Source: Sphingomonas albertensis
GTDB lineage: Bacteria; Pseudomonadota; Alphaproteobacteria; Sphingomonadales; Sphingomonadaceae
Length of the DNA: 64,000 nucleotides
Assembly (NCBI RefSeq): GCF_014358075.1
Contig: NZ_JACONT010000017.1
Location: forward strand, 1 to 64,000
Direction of reading: 5' to 3'
The number at the start of each line of letters is the position of its first letter. Within the stretch, counting starts at the first letter, position 1. Made by a program: the position numbers and the translations under genes. The notes under the pieces were generated by a model. It ran no database searches. It was not told where the DNA came from and saw nothing but the letters and a program-made list of their open reading frames with translations. Below are positions 33,283 to 42,913 of the stretch, in pieces.

Positions 33283-35766
33283 GTGAACGATAGTGCGGTC
33301 CATTACCGCTTCGGACGTTTTCAGCTCATCCTTCCGCAGTTGACGCTCACCCGCGATGGAGAGTCGGTGAAGCTCGGGGGGCGCGCCCTCAACCTGCTCG
33401 CCGTGCTGGCCGAGGCGAATGGTTCGCTGGTGACGCGACTCTCGCTGCTCGAGAGCGTCTGGCCTGGTCAGGCGATCGACGAAAGCGCGATCCGGGTCCA
33501 CCTGTCCGCGGTTCGCAAGGCGCTCGCGGAGGGCGGCGCCGGCGAAAGCGCGATCGTGAACGAAGCGGGACGCGGATACCGGCTGGCGCTCCCGGTGGTT
33601 CGAGAGGCGCACGGTCGCGTTGACGAAGCGCCGATCGTGTCGACAGGCGCAACCGTCGCAACGCCGCTGCCTGTCCGCCTCGGATCGGTCTGGGGTCGCG
33701 ACGCGATCGTTGCGGCGCTGGCGGATGAACTCGGCCGGCGGAGGTTCATCACGATCGCCGGCCCGGGTGGAATCGGCAAGACGACCGCCGCTCTGCAGAT
33801 CGCAGCACTGGTCAGCCGGGATGCCGGATCAACGGCTTGCTTCGTGGACCTGGCGCCCGTTGACGATTCCGCGAACGTGGAGGCGGTCGTAGCTTCGGCG
33901 CTGGGCCTGCCGCCCTCCGGCGGGGATCTTCTGGATCGCATCTCGGCCTCGGGTTCGGCGATGCCGACGCTCCTTCTCTTCGACAACTGCGAACAGGTCG
34001 TCGACGCGGCGGCTGGCGTCGTCGAGGACCTTCTTCGCACCATTCCGTCGCTGTCCGTGCTTGCGACGAGCCGGGAACCGCTGCGCGCCGAAGGTGAATG
34101 GGTGCACCGTCTGGCGGCCCTGGATTTTCCGGCGGTGGAGGACGAACTCGATCTGGACGCGGAGCGGACCTATCCTGCGGTCGCCCTGTTCGGCGAGCGG
34201 GCAAGCGCGGTCAACGGCGCCTTCCGGTTGGGTCCCGATACCATGCCGGCCGTGATCGAGATCTGCCGGAAGCTCGACGGCATGCCTCTTGCGATCGAAT
34301 TCGCCGCGGCACGCTGCGATCTCATGGATCCCAGGCTGATAGCGGCCGGTTTGGACGACCGGTTCGGGCTCCTGACCCGGGGGAGACGGACCGCCCTCCC
34401 CCGCCACAAGACGCTGCGGGCGGTCCTGGACTGGAGCTACATGCTCCTTGAACCGACCGCGCAGCGACTGCTCGATCGGCTTTCGCTGTTCCGGTCGGGC
34501 TTCGACGCGGACGCGGCGATGGCGACGGCGGTCGGCGCCGGCCTGTCACCGTCGGCCGCCCGCGACGCGCTCGCGGATCTCGTGGCCAAGTCGCTCGTCG
34601 GCGGCGTGACGAGTTCACGGGGCGTGCGGTTCCGACTGCTGGACACCACACGGCACTACGGACTGGAGCGGCTGGATGAACGCGGAGAGGGCGCAGAAGC
34701 CAGACGCGTGCACGCCGACCATCTGCTGAGCGTCTTCGAGAACAGCGCGGCCGCCTGGGAGGGCAAGGCCCCGAGGGAGTGGCTGACGGCGTACATCGGG
34801 CATATCGAGGACGTCCGTGGTTCGCTGCTCTGGGCGAACGGTGAAGGGCGCGCGCCTGCGCTGGCCGTCGAACTCCTGATCGCGAGTGCCGCCCTATGGT
34901 TCCACCTCTCGCTGCCCCGTGAGTTCCTGGTGCATGCGGAGACCGCCATCGCCGCGATGGGCGGCGGCGCCGTGGATGGCGGACTGCAGATCGAGCTGCT
35001 CTCCGCCTACGGCCATGCCTTGTGGCATACGCGGGGCCCCGTTGCCGAAATGCGGGACGCCTTCGTCCGCGCGATGGCCTTGGCGGAAGCGACTGGATCG
35101 GATGCATTGGCCTTGCGTGCGCTGTGGGGCGTCTGGGCTTACCACATACTCGCCGGCGACTATCCTGACAGCCTGCCGCTCGCCCGGCGCTTCGCCGATG
35201 CCGTCGGTCCCGAAGGTGATCTCGCGGGCCGCCAGACGGGCGCCCACATGCTCGCCCTGTCGTACCATTTCGCCGGCGACCACGACGCGGCGGCCTCTCA
35301 CCTCGACGACGTATTGGCCGGCGACGACGTTCCCGAACGGGCCAATCACGCGAACCATGCTCAGGTAGACGGCAAGATCGCGGCGATGAGCCTCATGATG
35401 CGCCTGCGTTGGCTGCGCGACGGCGATATCGCCGGAGCGTTGGAACTGGCCTGCGCCTGCGCGGACGATGCGGTGCAGATCGATCATGCCCTGTCGTCCT
35501 GCTACGGCCTGGCCATCGGGTGCATTCCCGTAGCGATCGCCGCAGGGAACACGGCACTCGCGCGCGAATGGATCGCGGTCTTGGCGGACCATACCGGGCG
35601 ACATGGGCTAGATCACTGGGCGACGTTCGTCGCAGGTTATCGACACGCGCTGGATGATGGCGAAGTCCTGGCCGAAGGTACCAGGATGCAGCGGGAGATG
35701 TTCGAAGTCGCTGCCGACGGATTCGCCGAAGTCGCCTGGAACCGCGCCGTGAAGGCGTCGGCTTAA
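33283..35766 (+). CDS. STAND ATPase regulator with OmpR-type DNA-binding domain
   Basis: An 827-aa signalling regulator. Residues 1-105 form an OmpR/CadC-type winged helix (FGRFQLILPQLTLTRDGESV, VWPGQAIDESAIRVHLSAVRKAL, GRGYRLA). GPGGIGKT at 160-167 is the Walker A site, LLLFDNCE the Walker B, and LATSREPLRAEGEWVH a STAND sensor. GLPLAIEFAAAR-like KLDGMPLAIEF follows. The ~330 C-terminal residues look like helical repeats that sense a ligand or protein. Relatives control stress or secondary-metabolism genes. Start is GTG 33283 with GGAG upstream. The AraC, hydrolase and LysR genes downstream on the same strand are candidate targets. Confidence 0.85.
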   Translation: MNDSAVHYRFGRFQLILPQLTLTRDGESVKLGGRALNLLAVLAEANGSLVTRLSLLESVWPGQAIDESAIRVHLSAVRKALAEGGAGESAIVNEAGRGYRLALPVVREAHGRVDEAPIVSTGATVATPLPVRLGSVWGRDAIVAALADELGRRRFITIAGPGGIGKTTAALQIAALVSRDAGSTACFVDLAPVDDSANVEAVVASALGLPPSGGDLLDRISASGSAMPTLLLFDNCEQVVDAAAGVVEDLLRTIPSLSVLATSREPLRAEGEWVHRLAALDFPAVEDELDLDAERTYPAVALFGERASAVNGAFRLGPDTMPAVIEICRKLDGMPLAIEFAAARCDLMDPRLIAAGLDDRFGLLTRGRRTALPRHKTLRAVLDWSYMLLEPTAQRLLDRLSLFRSGFDADAAMATAVGAGLSPSAARDALADLVAKSLVGGVTSSRGVRFRLLDTTRHYGLERLDERGEGAEARRVHADHLLSVFENSAAAWEGKAPREWLTAYIGHIEDVRGSLLWANGEGRAPALAVELLIASAALWFHLSLPREFLVHAETAIAAMGGGAVDGGLQIELLSAYGHALWHTRGPVAEMRDAFVRAMALAEATGSDALALRALWGVWAYHILAGDYPDSLPLARRFADAVGPEGDLAGRQTGAHMLALSYHFAGDHDAAASHLDDVLAGDDVPERANHANHAQVDGKIAAMSLMMRLRWLRDGDIAGALELACACADDAVQIDHALSSCYGLAIGCIPVAIAAGNTALAREWIAVLADHTGRHGLDHWATFVAGYRHALDDGEVLAEGTRMQREMFEVAADGFAEVAWNRAVKASA

Positions 35767-35790
35767 CACCTCTTCCCAACGCTTAACTCA

Positions 35791-35807
35791 CGCCCCCGTC
35801 CGGGGCG
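35791..35807 (+). terminator. GC hairpin after the STAND regulator
   Basis: CGCCCC-cgtcc-GGGGCG forms a perfect 6-bp stem 24 bases after the stop at 35766. There is no T-tract, but location and stability fit a transcription end before the AraC gene. Confidence 0.55.
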
Positions 35808-35864
35808 CGGCATCATGCCTCCATCAAGCCGGTCCGACGGATCGGCGCTTGGAGGATAGAGATC

Positions 35865-36395
35865 ATGACCGCACACGCCATCCAGGAAGCCGACAGCACG
35901 CCGTTCGCCATCCTTGCCGCTATGCTGGAGGACGCAGCCAATTCGATCGACCGCGACATCGGTTTCGCGCTCGATCGCATCGTGGCCGTCCGCGACATGC
36001 TGCTCGGCCGTCAGTCGAAGGCGGTGCCTCAGCCGGAATCGGGTGGCCTCGCGCCCTGGCAGGCGCGTCAGGTCGCCGCCTACGTCGACGCCCATCTGGA
36101 CGTGACGATCTCCAATGACGACCTGGCCGCCGTCGCACGTCTGAGCACCGGCCATTTCTGCCGCGCGTTCCGCCAGACCTTCGGTACGACCCCACACGCC
36201 TTCGTCATGCAGCGGCGGGTGGACAACGCGTCGACGATGATGATGCGCAGCAGCGAACCGCTTGCCATCATCGCGGCGGCCTGCGGCTTCACCGACCAGG
36301 CGCATCTCAGCCGCCTCTTCCGCCGCATGAAGGGCGACTCGCCTGCTACGTGGCGTCGTCAGTATGCGGCCCGCCCACTCGCCCTTGCCGCCTGA
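35865..36395 (+). CDS. short AraC-family regulator
   Basis: A 176-aa protein that is mostly the AraC DNA-binding unit. ISNDDLAAVARLSTGHFCRAF and PLAIIAAACGFTDQAHLSRLF are the two HTH motifs, with FRRMKGDSPATWRR at the end. The N-terminal ~65 residues are too short for a full ligand-binding cupin and look helical, so effector sensing may rely on a partner or be absent. GGAGGATAG precedes the ATG. A hydrolase gene follows after 20 bases and is probably its operon mate or target. Confidence 0.9.
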   Translation: MTAHAIQEADSTPFAILAAMLEDAANSIDRDIGFALDRIVAVRDMLLGRQSKAVPQPESGGLAPWQARQVAAYVDAHLDVTISNDDLAAVARLSTGHFCRAFRQTFGTTPHAFVMQRRVDNASTMMMRSSEPLAIIAAACGFTDQAHLSRLFRRMKGDSPATWRRQYAARPLALAA

Positions 36396-36415
36396 TCCCG
36401 GACAGGAGAGCGGTC

Positions 36416-37300
36416 ATGACTTCGACCCACACTCGGATCGATCGAGACGTGCTGGTAGCGGCATCGCATCATCACCCCACGCTCGATCCGGTCGTTCAGA
36501 CCTTTCTCGATCGCTGCGGCGAAGGCCAAGCCGTCGACGGTCCTCTCAATGATGATCGCCACACCGACTACGACGTGTTTCGACCCCAGGGCGACGGAGC
36601 ACGAACCGTTCCGGTCATCGTCTACATCCATGCGGGATCGTCGAAAGATCGGGCCGAGGCGCTTCAGGGTCTCGCCGATCGCTCCGGCGCCGCAGTGCTG
36701 CCGGTCGCGATCGAACCGAATGCGGGTCCCGCCGCCTCCGAACGGCGGGTGAACGACCGGTTGGCGTCGCTCGCCTCTGCGACCCCATGCCTGATTGACC
36801 CGTCCCGGCTAACCTTCGCGGGTGATGGTCTGGGCGCGCTGTCCGCTCTCGCGTGTGCGGGCGGCCCGCCCGGCGCCGGCGTTCGGCCGTCGCTGCTCGT
36901 GCTAGTCACCCCGGTGTTCGGACCTCCCGCAAGCGGGTTCAGCACGCACCGGATGAATGAAGCGGCTGCCGATGCGTGCACACGGAGCGGGATTACCCTG
37001 ACTGGTCCTGTCGGTTGGCCAGCCGACCGGTCCCGCGACTGGCTTAGGCGACTGCCTCCGATCCTGCTGCTTACGGCAGAGATCGACCCGTTCCGCGACG
37101 GAGCGGAAGACTTTGCGCGCAGGATGATGGCGACGGAGCACGAGATTTCCGCACACCGGAGCCTGGGCATGATTCACGACTTCTCGTGGCTTCCACCGCT
37201 TGTGCACGCCCGCGGCGCCCTCGACGCTCAGCGCCTCATGGCCAGCGCGGTCGGCGAGGCATTCTGCTTCGCGACCAACTCGGACGCCCACACGTGCTGA
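36416..37300 (+). CDS. HSL-type hydrolase lacking the nucleophile Ser
   Basis: A 294-aa alpha/beta-hydrolase of the hormone-sensitive-lipase type. VIVYIHAGSS is at the oxyanion-hole position (usually HGGG), LLLTAEIDPFRDGAEDFARRM gives the catalytic Asp, and GMIHDFSWL the catalytic His. The nucleophile elbow, normally GDSAGG, reads GDGLGA: the serine is Gly. The sequence is FAGDGLGALSALA. The protein is therefore probably catalytically dead or acts as a binding protein. ATG 36416 lies after ACAGGAGAGCGGTC. It is 20 bases from the AraC gene, suggesting a sensor role for that regulator, which is inference. Confidence 0.75.
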   Translation: MTSTHTRIDRDVLVAASHHHPTLDPVVQTFLDRCGEGQAVDGPLNDDRHTDYDVFRPQGDGARTVPVIVYIHAGSSKDRAEALQGLADRSGAAVLPVAIEPNAGPAASERRVNDRLASLASATPCLIDPSRLTFAGDGLGALSALACAGGPPGAGVRPSLLVLVTPVFGPPASGFSTHRMNEAAADACTRSGITLTGPVGWPADRSRDWLRRLPPILLLTAEIDPFRDGAEDFARRMMATEHEISAHRSLGMIHDFSWLPPLVHARGALDAQRLMASAVGEAFCFATNSDAHTC

Positions 37301-37489
37301 CGCCTTCCGACCGTGTCGTCGGACTGCTGCTACCTGTTCCGACACGTATCGAGTGTTCGAATGTCGTTGGCCACCCGTTCGAGGCATCGCATCAACCTTA
37401 CGGCAGCAGTTCGAAATGCTGGACTGACGCCGCTCCGATCGAGGTGCATGGTCGGATCGAGACGACGTAGTGCGATAGGACGGGCAAAG

Positions 37490-38404
37490 ATGGACAACAG
37501 AATCGGCGAGCTTCAGGTCTTCCTTCGGGTAGTCGAGACCGGGAGCTTCTCCGAGGCGGGCCGAGCGTTGTTGACGACCCCCTCCACCGTGAGCAAGCTG
37601 ATCGCGCGGATGGAGGCGAGGCTCGGTGTTCGGCTGATGGAGCGTTCGACGCGCAAGCTTTCTCTGACCGACGAAGGCAAGTCGGTCTACGAACGCGGCA
37701 AAGCCCTAGTCGCGAACTTCGAGGAACTCGAACTCGACATCGCCAAGGGCGCCAGTCAGGCACGCGGGACCGTCAGGGTGAACGCGTCTATCGGTTTCGG
37801 CACGATGGGACTGGTACCGTTGCTTCCGGAGTTCTGGTATGCCCACCCCAACATCGTCGTCGACCTCTCCGTATCCGACGAACTGGTCGACCTGTATCTC
37901 GACAGGACGGACATCGCGTTCCGGATCGGCACTCTCGTGGACTCGAACCTGATCTCGCGCCGGATCGGTGCGGCGCAGAGGAAGATCGTGGCCTCTCCCG
38001 CCTACCTCGAGCGTCACGGCACGCCACGTGCGGTCGAGGATCTCGACCGGCACAACTGCCTGGGATTCAACTTCCGCCGCGCGGCGCCCGTCTGGCCGCT
38101 GAGGGAAGCGGGCGCCGTCGTGAACCGCACGGTGCGCGGGAACTTCCTGACCAACAACGGCGGCACTGTGCGGCATCTCGCGATCGCCGGCGCCGGCCTG
38201 GCACGCCTGGGCGAGTATCACGTCCGTGACGACATTGCGGACGGCCGTCTGGTGGAGGTCCTTGCGGAAGCCGGATGTGGCGACGAGGAAGATGTAAATG
38301 CGCTCTACATCGGCGGCCCGCTGATGCCTCAACGTGTCCGTCTGTTCCTCGACTTCTTCGTGCCCCGGCTTCAGCAGTTCATCGCCGGCGACCTCCGCCG
38401 CTGA
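37490..38404 (+). CDS. LysR-family regulator
   Basis: A 304-aa LysR regulator. The N-terminal winged helix is clear (LQVFLRVVETGSFSEAGRAL, STVSKLIARMEARLGVRL, ERSTRKLSLTDEGKSVY). The substrate-binding domain spans ~90-295 (VRVNASIGFGTMGLVPLLP, DIAFRIGTL, LDFFVPRL). This is the AaeR/DmlR-like branch that responds to aromatic or organic acids. The ATG at 37490 begins the family match; the longer frame from 37313 is unsupported. It is convergent with the aldo/keto reductase gene, so its target may lie upstream or be distant. Confidence 0.92.
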   Translation: MDNRIGELQVFLRVVETGSFSEAGRALLTTPSTVSKLIARMEARLGVRLMERSTRKLSLTDEGKSVYERGKALVANFEELELDIAKGASQARGTVRVNASIGFGTMGLVPLLPEFWYAHPNIVVDLSVSDELVDLYLDRTDIAFRIGTLVDSNLISRRIGAAQRKIVASPAYLERHGTPRAVEDLDRHNCLGFNFRRAAPVWPLREAGAVVNRTVRGNFLTNNGGTVRHLAIAGAGLARLGEYHVRDDIADGRLVEVLAEAGCGDEEDVNALYIGGPLMPQRVRLFLDFFVPRLQQFIAGDLRR

Positions 38405-38651
38405 TCCCCGTCCGCCGGCAAGGGACCTGCCGATGTCCACGCGGTCGAACAATACCTGGGCGCCGCACGCAGGATGCGGCTAGCGACACCGGTCAGCCGG
38501 TGCTCGCGTACTCTCGATTCCGAGCGTGGCAGGCTGCGCGACAGGCACCGAAAAGCCGGACGCGTTCACCCCGGTCATTCTATACGGCGGACATCGCGGA
38601 TGTGACGGCCCCGCCCCTACTTGGCGTGGGTGCGGAACCGTCGCCATCGTA

Positions 38652-39644
38652 TCATGCGGGTAGAGGAGCCTCGGGCGAGACCAGCCCGGCCGACCGCAGT
38701 TCGTTCCAGAATGCGGAAGGGATCGGCGCTTCGGCCAAGGCGAGGTTCTGGGCGCTTCGGCCTGGGCGGCTGGCGCCCGGAATGATCGCCGCGACCGCCG
38801 GGTGGGCCAGACAGAACTGCAGAGCCGCAGCACGCAGATCCACTCCATGCCGTTCGGCCATCGCCTTGAGGCCGTCGACGCGCTCCTGCATCTCCGGAGT
38901 GGCCTTCTGGTACTCGTAGTGCTCTCCGCCCGCCAGGATACCGGAGTTGTACGGTCCCCCGACCACGATCCCCGCCCCGCGGCGTTCGGCCTCGGGCATG
39001 AGCTTGGCGAGCGCGTCAGCGTGATCGAGAAGAGTGTATCGTCCAGCCAGGAGGAAGCCGTCCGGATCCGCCCGTTCGAGTGCGATCACGCACGGCTCGA
39101 CGCGGTTCACTCCGAGGCCCCAGCCTCCGATCACCCCTTCGTCCCGCAGTCGGGTCAACGCAGCGCCCGCACCTTCGAGTGCACCGTCCAGAACCTCGAC
39201 CCACCGATCACCGTGGAAGTCCTTGGCTGCGTCGTGGATCCAGACGTAGTCGATGCGATCGGTCCGGAGACGTTCGAGGCTTTCTTCGATCCCGCGAAGA
39301 GCGCCGTCGTACGAATAGTCGTACACCACCTTGTTCTTCCGTCCGAACTCGAACAGGCCACCCTTCTCGCCGAGATCCGCCTTGCCGACCTCCATTTCGT
39401 CCAGGATGCGCCGTCCGACCTTGGTGCTCAGGAGATACTCGTCGCGGGGACGCCCCTCGAGAGCGATCCCGGTCCGGATCTCGGAAAGCCCTGCGCCGTA
39501 CATCGGAGCGGTATCGAAATAACGGATGCCTGCGTCCCAGGCGTCGGCGACGGTCGCGATCGCCTCCTCCTCGGGGATGGCACGGAACATGTTGCCGAGC
39601 GGTGCGCCGCCGAAGCCTTGTCGCAGCGGGATGGAGATCGTCAT
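38652..39644 (-). CDS. aldo/keto reductase (L-fucose/pyridoxal dehydrogenase-like)
   Basis: A 330-aa NADP(H)-dependent aldo/keto reductase. GGAPLGNMF opens the barrel, YFDTAPMYGAGLSEIRTG holds the catalytic Asp and Tyr, STKVGRR the catalytic Lys, and VWIHDAAKD the His. AVAAIIPGASRPGRSAQNL near the C-terminus binds the cofactor. Length and motifs suit the D-threo-aldose / pyridoxal dehydrogenase branch, which oxidises sugars or aldehydes. It is convergent with one LysR gene and has a ~400-base region upstream that separates it from another. The exact substrate is unknown. Confidence 0.88.
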   Translation of the reverse strand: MTISIPLRQGFGGAPLGNMFRAIPEEEAIATVADAWDAGIRYFDTAPMYGAGLSEIRTGIALEGRPRDEYLLSTKVGRRILDEMEVGKADLGEKGGLFEFGRKNKVVYDYSYDGALRGIEESLERLRTDRIDYVWIHDAAKDFHGDRWVEVLDGALEGAGAALTRLRDEGVIGGWGLGVNRVEPCVIALERADPDGFLLAGRYTLLDHADALAKLMPEAERRGAGIVVGGPYNSGILAGGEHYEYQKATPEMQERVDGLKAMAERHGVDLRAAALQFCLAHPAVAAIIPGASRPGRSAQNLALAEAPIPSAFWNELRSAGLVSPEAPLPA

Positions 39645-40050
39645 CGGGCATACCTTTCGTTGATGGGGGACGAGGCAGGAAGACCTCGTCGCGGCAAATT
39701 CGCCGGCTCGGTAGTCATATGCATCGCCCCAGGCGTGGTGATTAGGGCTGGCGCACTCCCATCACCTGCGACGCCGGTTCACAGATCGTCTAGCGGCGTT
39801 CGCTGCAGCGGTTTTGTACGATCCCGCTGCAAATCCGCGAAAACGGCCCTGACCTCCTGCGAAGGAAGAGATGTCGCGGAGGCTCGATCGCCATCGGTTC
39901 GTGCGGATGAGCAAGGGTAGAGCGGCCGCCCAGGGCAAGGACCCGTGTTTCGGCCGATCTTGAAAGACGCAGCCCCGCGTTCGACCCATGGCCTCGTTCG
40001 CCGGGCGTTGCGGCGATCAAAGAGACGTCTGGGTCTCGGCTGAGCCGCGG
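39645..40050. other. intergenic between AKR and LysR genes
   Basis: About 406 bases upstream of the aldo/keto reductase. TTTTG and CAAAT about 13 bases apart near 39813-39835 resemble a LysR-type arrangement, but this is weak. No gene is supported. Confidence 0.35.
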
Positions 40051-40980
40051 TCAGATGTCGCCCAGTCCGGGCAGTTCGACATCCGAGCGGCCGAGTTCGA
40101 CGAACTGGTCAAGCAGCCAGGATGCGGCGGGTCCCGGGGGAGCGTCGCGCCGCCACACCCCGGCGAAACGGTAGGTCCCGCCGAGATGATCCGGCATGCG
40201 CAGCCGGACCAGGGTTCCCGCCATCAGGTCGGCTTCGACCATGTCGAGCGGCATGTTGCCCCAACCGATCCCTTCGCGCAGCAGAGAGTGCTTCGCCCCG
40301 AGATCCGCGAGCCGCCAGGTCCGTGCGCTCAGTACCGAGAAGTCCCTCCCCTGGGTAAGGGGAGACCGGTCCGTCAGTACCAGCTGGATGTGACCGCGGC
40401 CGCTGCCCAATTGAGGAGTCGCCATTCGGGCAAGCGGATGGTCGGGAGCAGCCACCGGTACCATGGTGACGGAACCGGCTGGAAGCCGGTCCAGTTCGTC
40501 CACCCCAGCTGCCAGCGGTCCGGAGATGCCGAGGACCGCGCTGCGATCCAGGACCAGGGAAGCCACGGCGCCCAGTGCTTCGACGTGAAGGCGCAGGCTG
40601 ACGGTCGGGAACTGCACGTTGAATGCTCGGAGCACCGAACCAAGCCGCGACGCCGGCAGCATCACGTCGACGGCGAGGTTCACCTCGGCTTCGAGTCCGT
40701 CGAGCAGTCCCTTGACCTTCGCCCGGAGCCCGTCGAAGCCCTGACCGATCGTTCGAGCCTCCGCCAGGACGGCACGCCCCGCGTCCGTCAGCGTCGGCTT
40801 GCGTGTTCCTTCGCGATCGAAGAGCAGCACGCCCAGTTGCGCCTCCAGGTTCGCTATGCCGTAGCTGACCACCGAGACGGCCCGGTTCAGATGCCGCGCA
40901 GCGCCCGCGAAGCTACCCTGATCGACGACCGCCAGAAACGTGCGAAGCTGCTCGTAGGTGGGATTGCCAGGGTTCGACAT
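40051..40980 (-). CDS. LysR-family regulator, divergent from pirin
   Basis: A 309-aa LysR regulator. The DNA-binding domain is clear (YEQLRTFLAVVDQGSFAGAARHL, VSVVSYGIANLEAQLGVLLF, GTRKPTLTDAGRAVLAEA) and the effector domain follows from ~90. It is the branch with DRxG-like effector sites whose members often control pirin or flavin-type detoxification genes. It is divergent from the pirin gene at 41096 with a 115-base shared region, so it most likely activates that gene and represses itself. I used ATG 40980, where similarity starts. Confidence 0.92.
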   Translation of the reverse strand: MSNPGNPTYEQLRTFLAVVDQGSFAGAARHLNRAVSVVSYGIANLEAQLGVLLFDREGTRKPTLTDAGRAVLAEARTIGQGFDGLRAKVKGLLDGLEAEVNLAVDVMLPASRLGSVLRAFNVQFPTVSLRLHVEALGAVASLVLDRSAVLGISGPLAAGVDELDRLPAGSVTMVPVAAPDHPLARMATPQLGSGRGHIQLVLTDRSPLTQGRDFSVLSARTWRLADLGAKHSLLREGIGWGNMPLDMVEADLMAGTLVRLRMPDHLGGTYRFAGVWRRDAPPGPAASWLLDQFVELGRSDVELPGLGDI

Positions 40981-41095
40981 GTCAACTTTCCTGTATGATC
41001 CGTGCGACATTATCGCCCTGATCAGAAAAGTCGATGCTCCCTATCTCCGGTTCTCAGCGCGGATCGATCGTCCTCGCTACATAAGGAGACATTCG

Positions 41096-41794
41096 ATGAT
41101 CGACGTTCGACCATTTGCGAAACTCGGCGGCGCCAACCACGGCTGGCTGGACGCCAAGCATCACTTCAGCTTCGCGAGCTATTACGATCCGGACCGCATG
41201 GACTGGGGTTCGCTGCGCGTCTGGAACGACGACGCGATCGCGCCGAAGGCCGGGTTTCCGGCTCATCCGCACCGCGACATGGAGATCATCACCTACGTCC
41301 GCGAAGGCGCCATCACGCACGAGGACAACCTCGGAAACAAGGGAAGGACCGAAGCGGGCGACGTCCAGGTCATGTCCGCAGGGACGGGCATCGCCCATTC
41401 CGAATACAACGACGAGGACGTGACGACGAAGATCTTCCAGATCTGGATCGAACCCAGCCGTAGAGGCGAGAAGCCCGCCTGGGGCGCCAGGCCCTTTCCG
41501 AAGGGCGCCCGCTCGGGTCAGTTCGTCGTCCTTGCCAGTGGCTTCGACGACGACGCGGACGTACTGCCCATCCGTACCGACGCCAGGGTCGTGGGCGCTA
41601 CGCTGAAGGCCGGCGAGACGGCCGAATACGCGCTCGGTGCGAACCGCCGCGGCTACCTCGTTCCCGCATCCGGTGCGGTCGAGGTGAACGGCCAGAGGGT
41701 GAACGAACGCGACGGCGCTGCGATCAAGGACGAGGAGACGCTTCGCGTCATGGCGATCGTGGACAGTGAGTTGGTCCTGGTCGACGCGGCGTGA
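41096..41794 (+). CDS. pirin-family (YhhW-like) bicupin, second copy
   Basis: A 232-aa paralogue of the protein at 26925 with about three-quarters of residues alike by eye. KLGGANHGWLDAKHHFSFA, FPAHPHRDMEIITYVREG and MSAGTGIAHSEYN hold the metal ligands in the usual spacing, unlike the 26925 copy, which has two extra residues. A strong ATAAGGAGA ribosome site precedes ATG 41096. It is divergent from a LysR regulator and followed by a strong hairpin terminator, so it is a single-gene transcript under LysR control. Confidence 0.93.
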   Translation: MIDVRPFAKLGGANHGWLDAKHHFSFASYYDPDRMDWGSLRVWNDDAIAPKAGFPAHPHRDMEIITYVREGAITHEDNLGNKGRTEAGDVQVMSAGTGIAHSEYNDEDVTTKIFQIWIEPSRRGEKPAWGARPFPKGARSGQFVVLASGFDDDADVLPIRTDARVVGATLKAGETAEYALGANRRGYLVPASGAVEVNGQRVNERDGAAIKDEETLRVMAIVDSELVLVDAA

Positions 41795-41800
41795 ACCATC

Positions 41801-41828
41801 GCCGCCGGTCGGAAACGATCGGCGGCGC
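41801..41828 (+). terminator. strong hairpin with GAAA loop
   Basis: CGCCGCCGGTCG pairs with CGATCGGCGGCG over 12 bp (one G-U) closing a GAAA tetraloop, seven bases after the pirin stop. No long T-tract is seen, but the stem is stable enough to end transcription. Confidence 0.7.
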
Positions 41829-42100
41829 CCGTTGCGTAATCAGGCCGACGCCGGCTTCAGGTCGGGGGTGCCGCTACTGGCATCGACCGGCTCAGTCGCT
41901 TGGCGTAACCGCGATCGACGCGGTCTGGATCCGGCGTGCGTATCATGCCGCTGCGGTCCCTCTGAATGGTAAGCCGGCGAAATGGCTTCGACTGGGGCGG
42001 GCAACGTGCGCTTCGTCCAACTCGTCCGTCGATTCGACAATCACGGCGCGACGGTCCGGTCCATTTCCCCCGAGGTCATACAAGCCTGAAGGAAAACGAG

Positions 42101-42913
42101 ATGAAGTCCCTACTAGCCGCATCGACGATGCTCATCGGTACCCTGCTGCCGTTGTCGGCGGCGGTAGCCGAGCCGGCCCGCCCGGCCGCATCTGCAGAAG
42201 CCACGCCCGCCGCATCGCAGGTGACCGTGGTACTCGTGCACGGCGCATGGGCTGATGGATCGAGCTGGTCGAAGGTCATCCCCCTTCTGCAGGCCAAGGG
42301 CATCAAGGTGCTCGGCGTTCAGAACCCGCTGACGTCGCTCGCCGACGACGTCGTCGCCACGAAGCGCGTCCTCGCAGACGCGACGGGGCCCGTCGTGCTC
42401 GTCGGACACAGCTGGGCCGGCACGGTCATCACCGAGGCGGGCACCGACCCCAAGGTCAAGGCTCTGGTCTACGTGGCGGCCTTCGCCAACAAGGAAGGCC
42501 AGTCCGGCGGCGATCTCGTGGCCGCCTATCCGAAGACGCCTGCCCTCGGTACCGTCTGGGACGACGGTCACGGCTTCCTGCGGCAGACCGAGCAGGGCAT
42601 GCTCGACAACTTCGCCGCCGATCTGCCTCGGGCCGAAGCGCGGACGCTGTTCGTCACACAGGGTGCGCTCGCCGCCAGCACCTTCGGCGACAAGGTCACC
42701 GTTCCCGCGTGGCGCACGGTCCCGTCGTGGTACGTCGTCTCGGCGAACGACCGGGTCATCGCGCCTCAGATGGAGCGTGATCTCGGCGCGGAGATGAAGG
42801 CCAAGACGACCGTGCTTCAGTCGAGCCACGTCTCGCTTCTTTCGCATCCGAAGGAAGTCGCCGCCGTCATCGAGGACGCGGTCGCATTCGTGACGAAGGG
42901 CGCAGCGAAGTGA
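42101..42913 (+). CDS. secreted alpha/beta hydrolase
   Basis: A 270-aa protein with a signal peptide (LLAASTMLIGTLLPLSAAVAE), so it is periplasmic or exported. VVLVHGAWADGSSW is the oxyanion-hole motif, VVLVGHSWAGTVI holds the catalytic Ser (GHSWAG), and SSHVSLLSHP carries the catalytic His. This matches the salicylate-esterase/HNL-like branch of hydrolases. ATG 42101 follows GAAGGAAAACGAG. The stop overlaps the start of the next gene by GTGA. Together they could degrade a signal or an ester compound outside the cytoplasm. Confidence 0.88.
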   Translation: MKSLLAASTMLIGTLLPLSAAVAEPARPAASAEATPAASQVTVVLVHGAWADGSSWSKVIPLLQAKGIKVLGVQNPLTSLADDVVATKRVLADATGPVVLVGHSWAGTVITEAGTDPKVKALVYVAAFANKEGQSGGDLVAAYPKTPALGTVWDDGHGFLRQTEQGMLDNFAADLPRAEARTLFVTQGALAASTFGDKVTVPAWRTVPSWYVVSANDRVIAPQMERDLGAEMKAKTTVLQSSHVSLLSHPKEVAAVIEDAVAFVTKGAAK

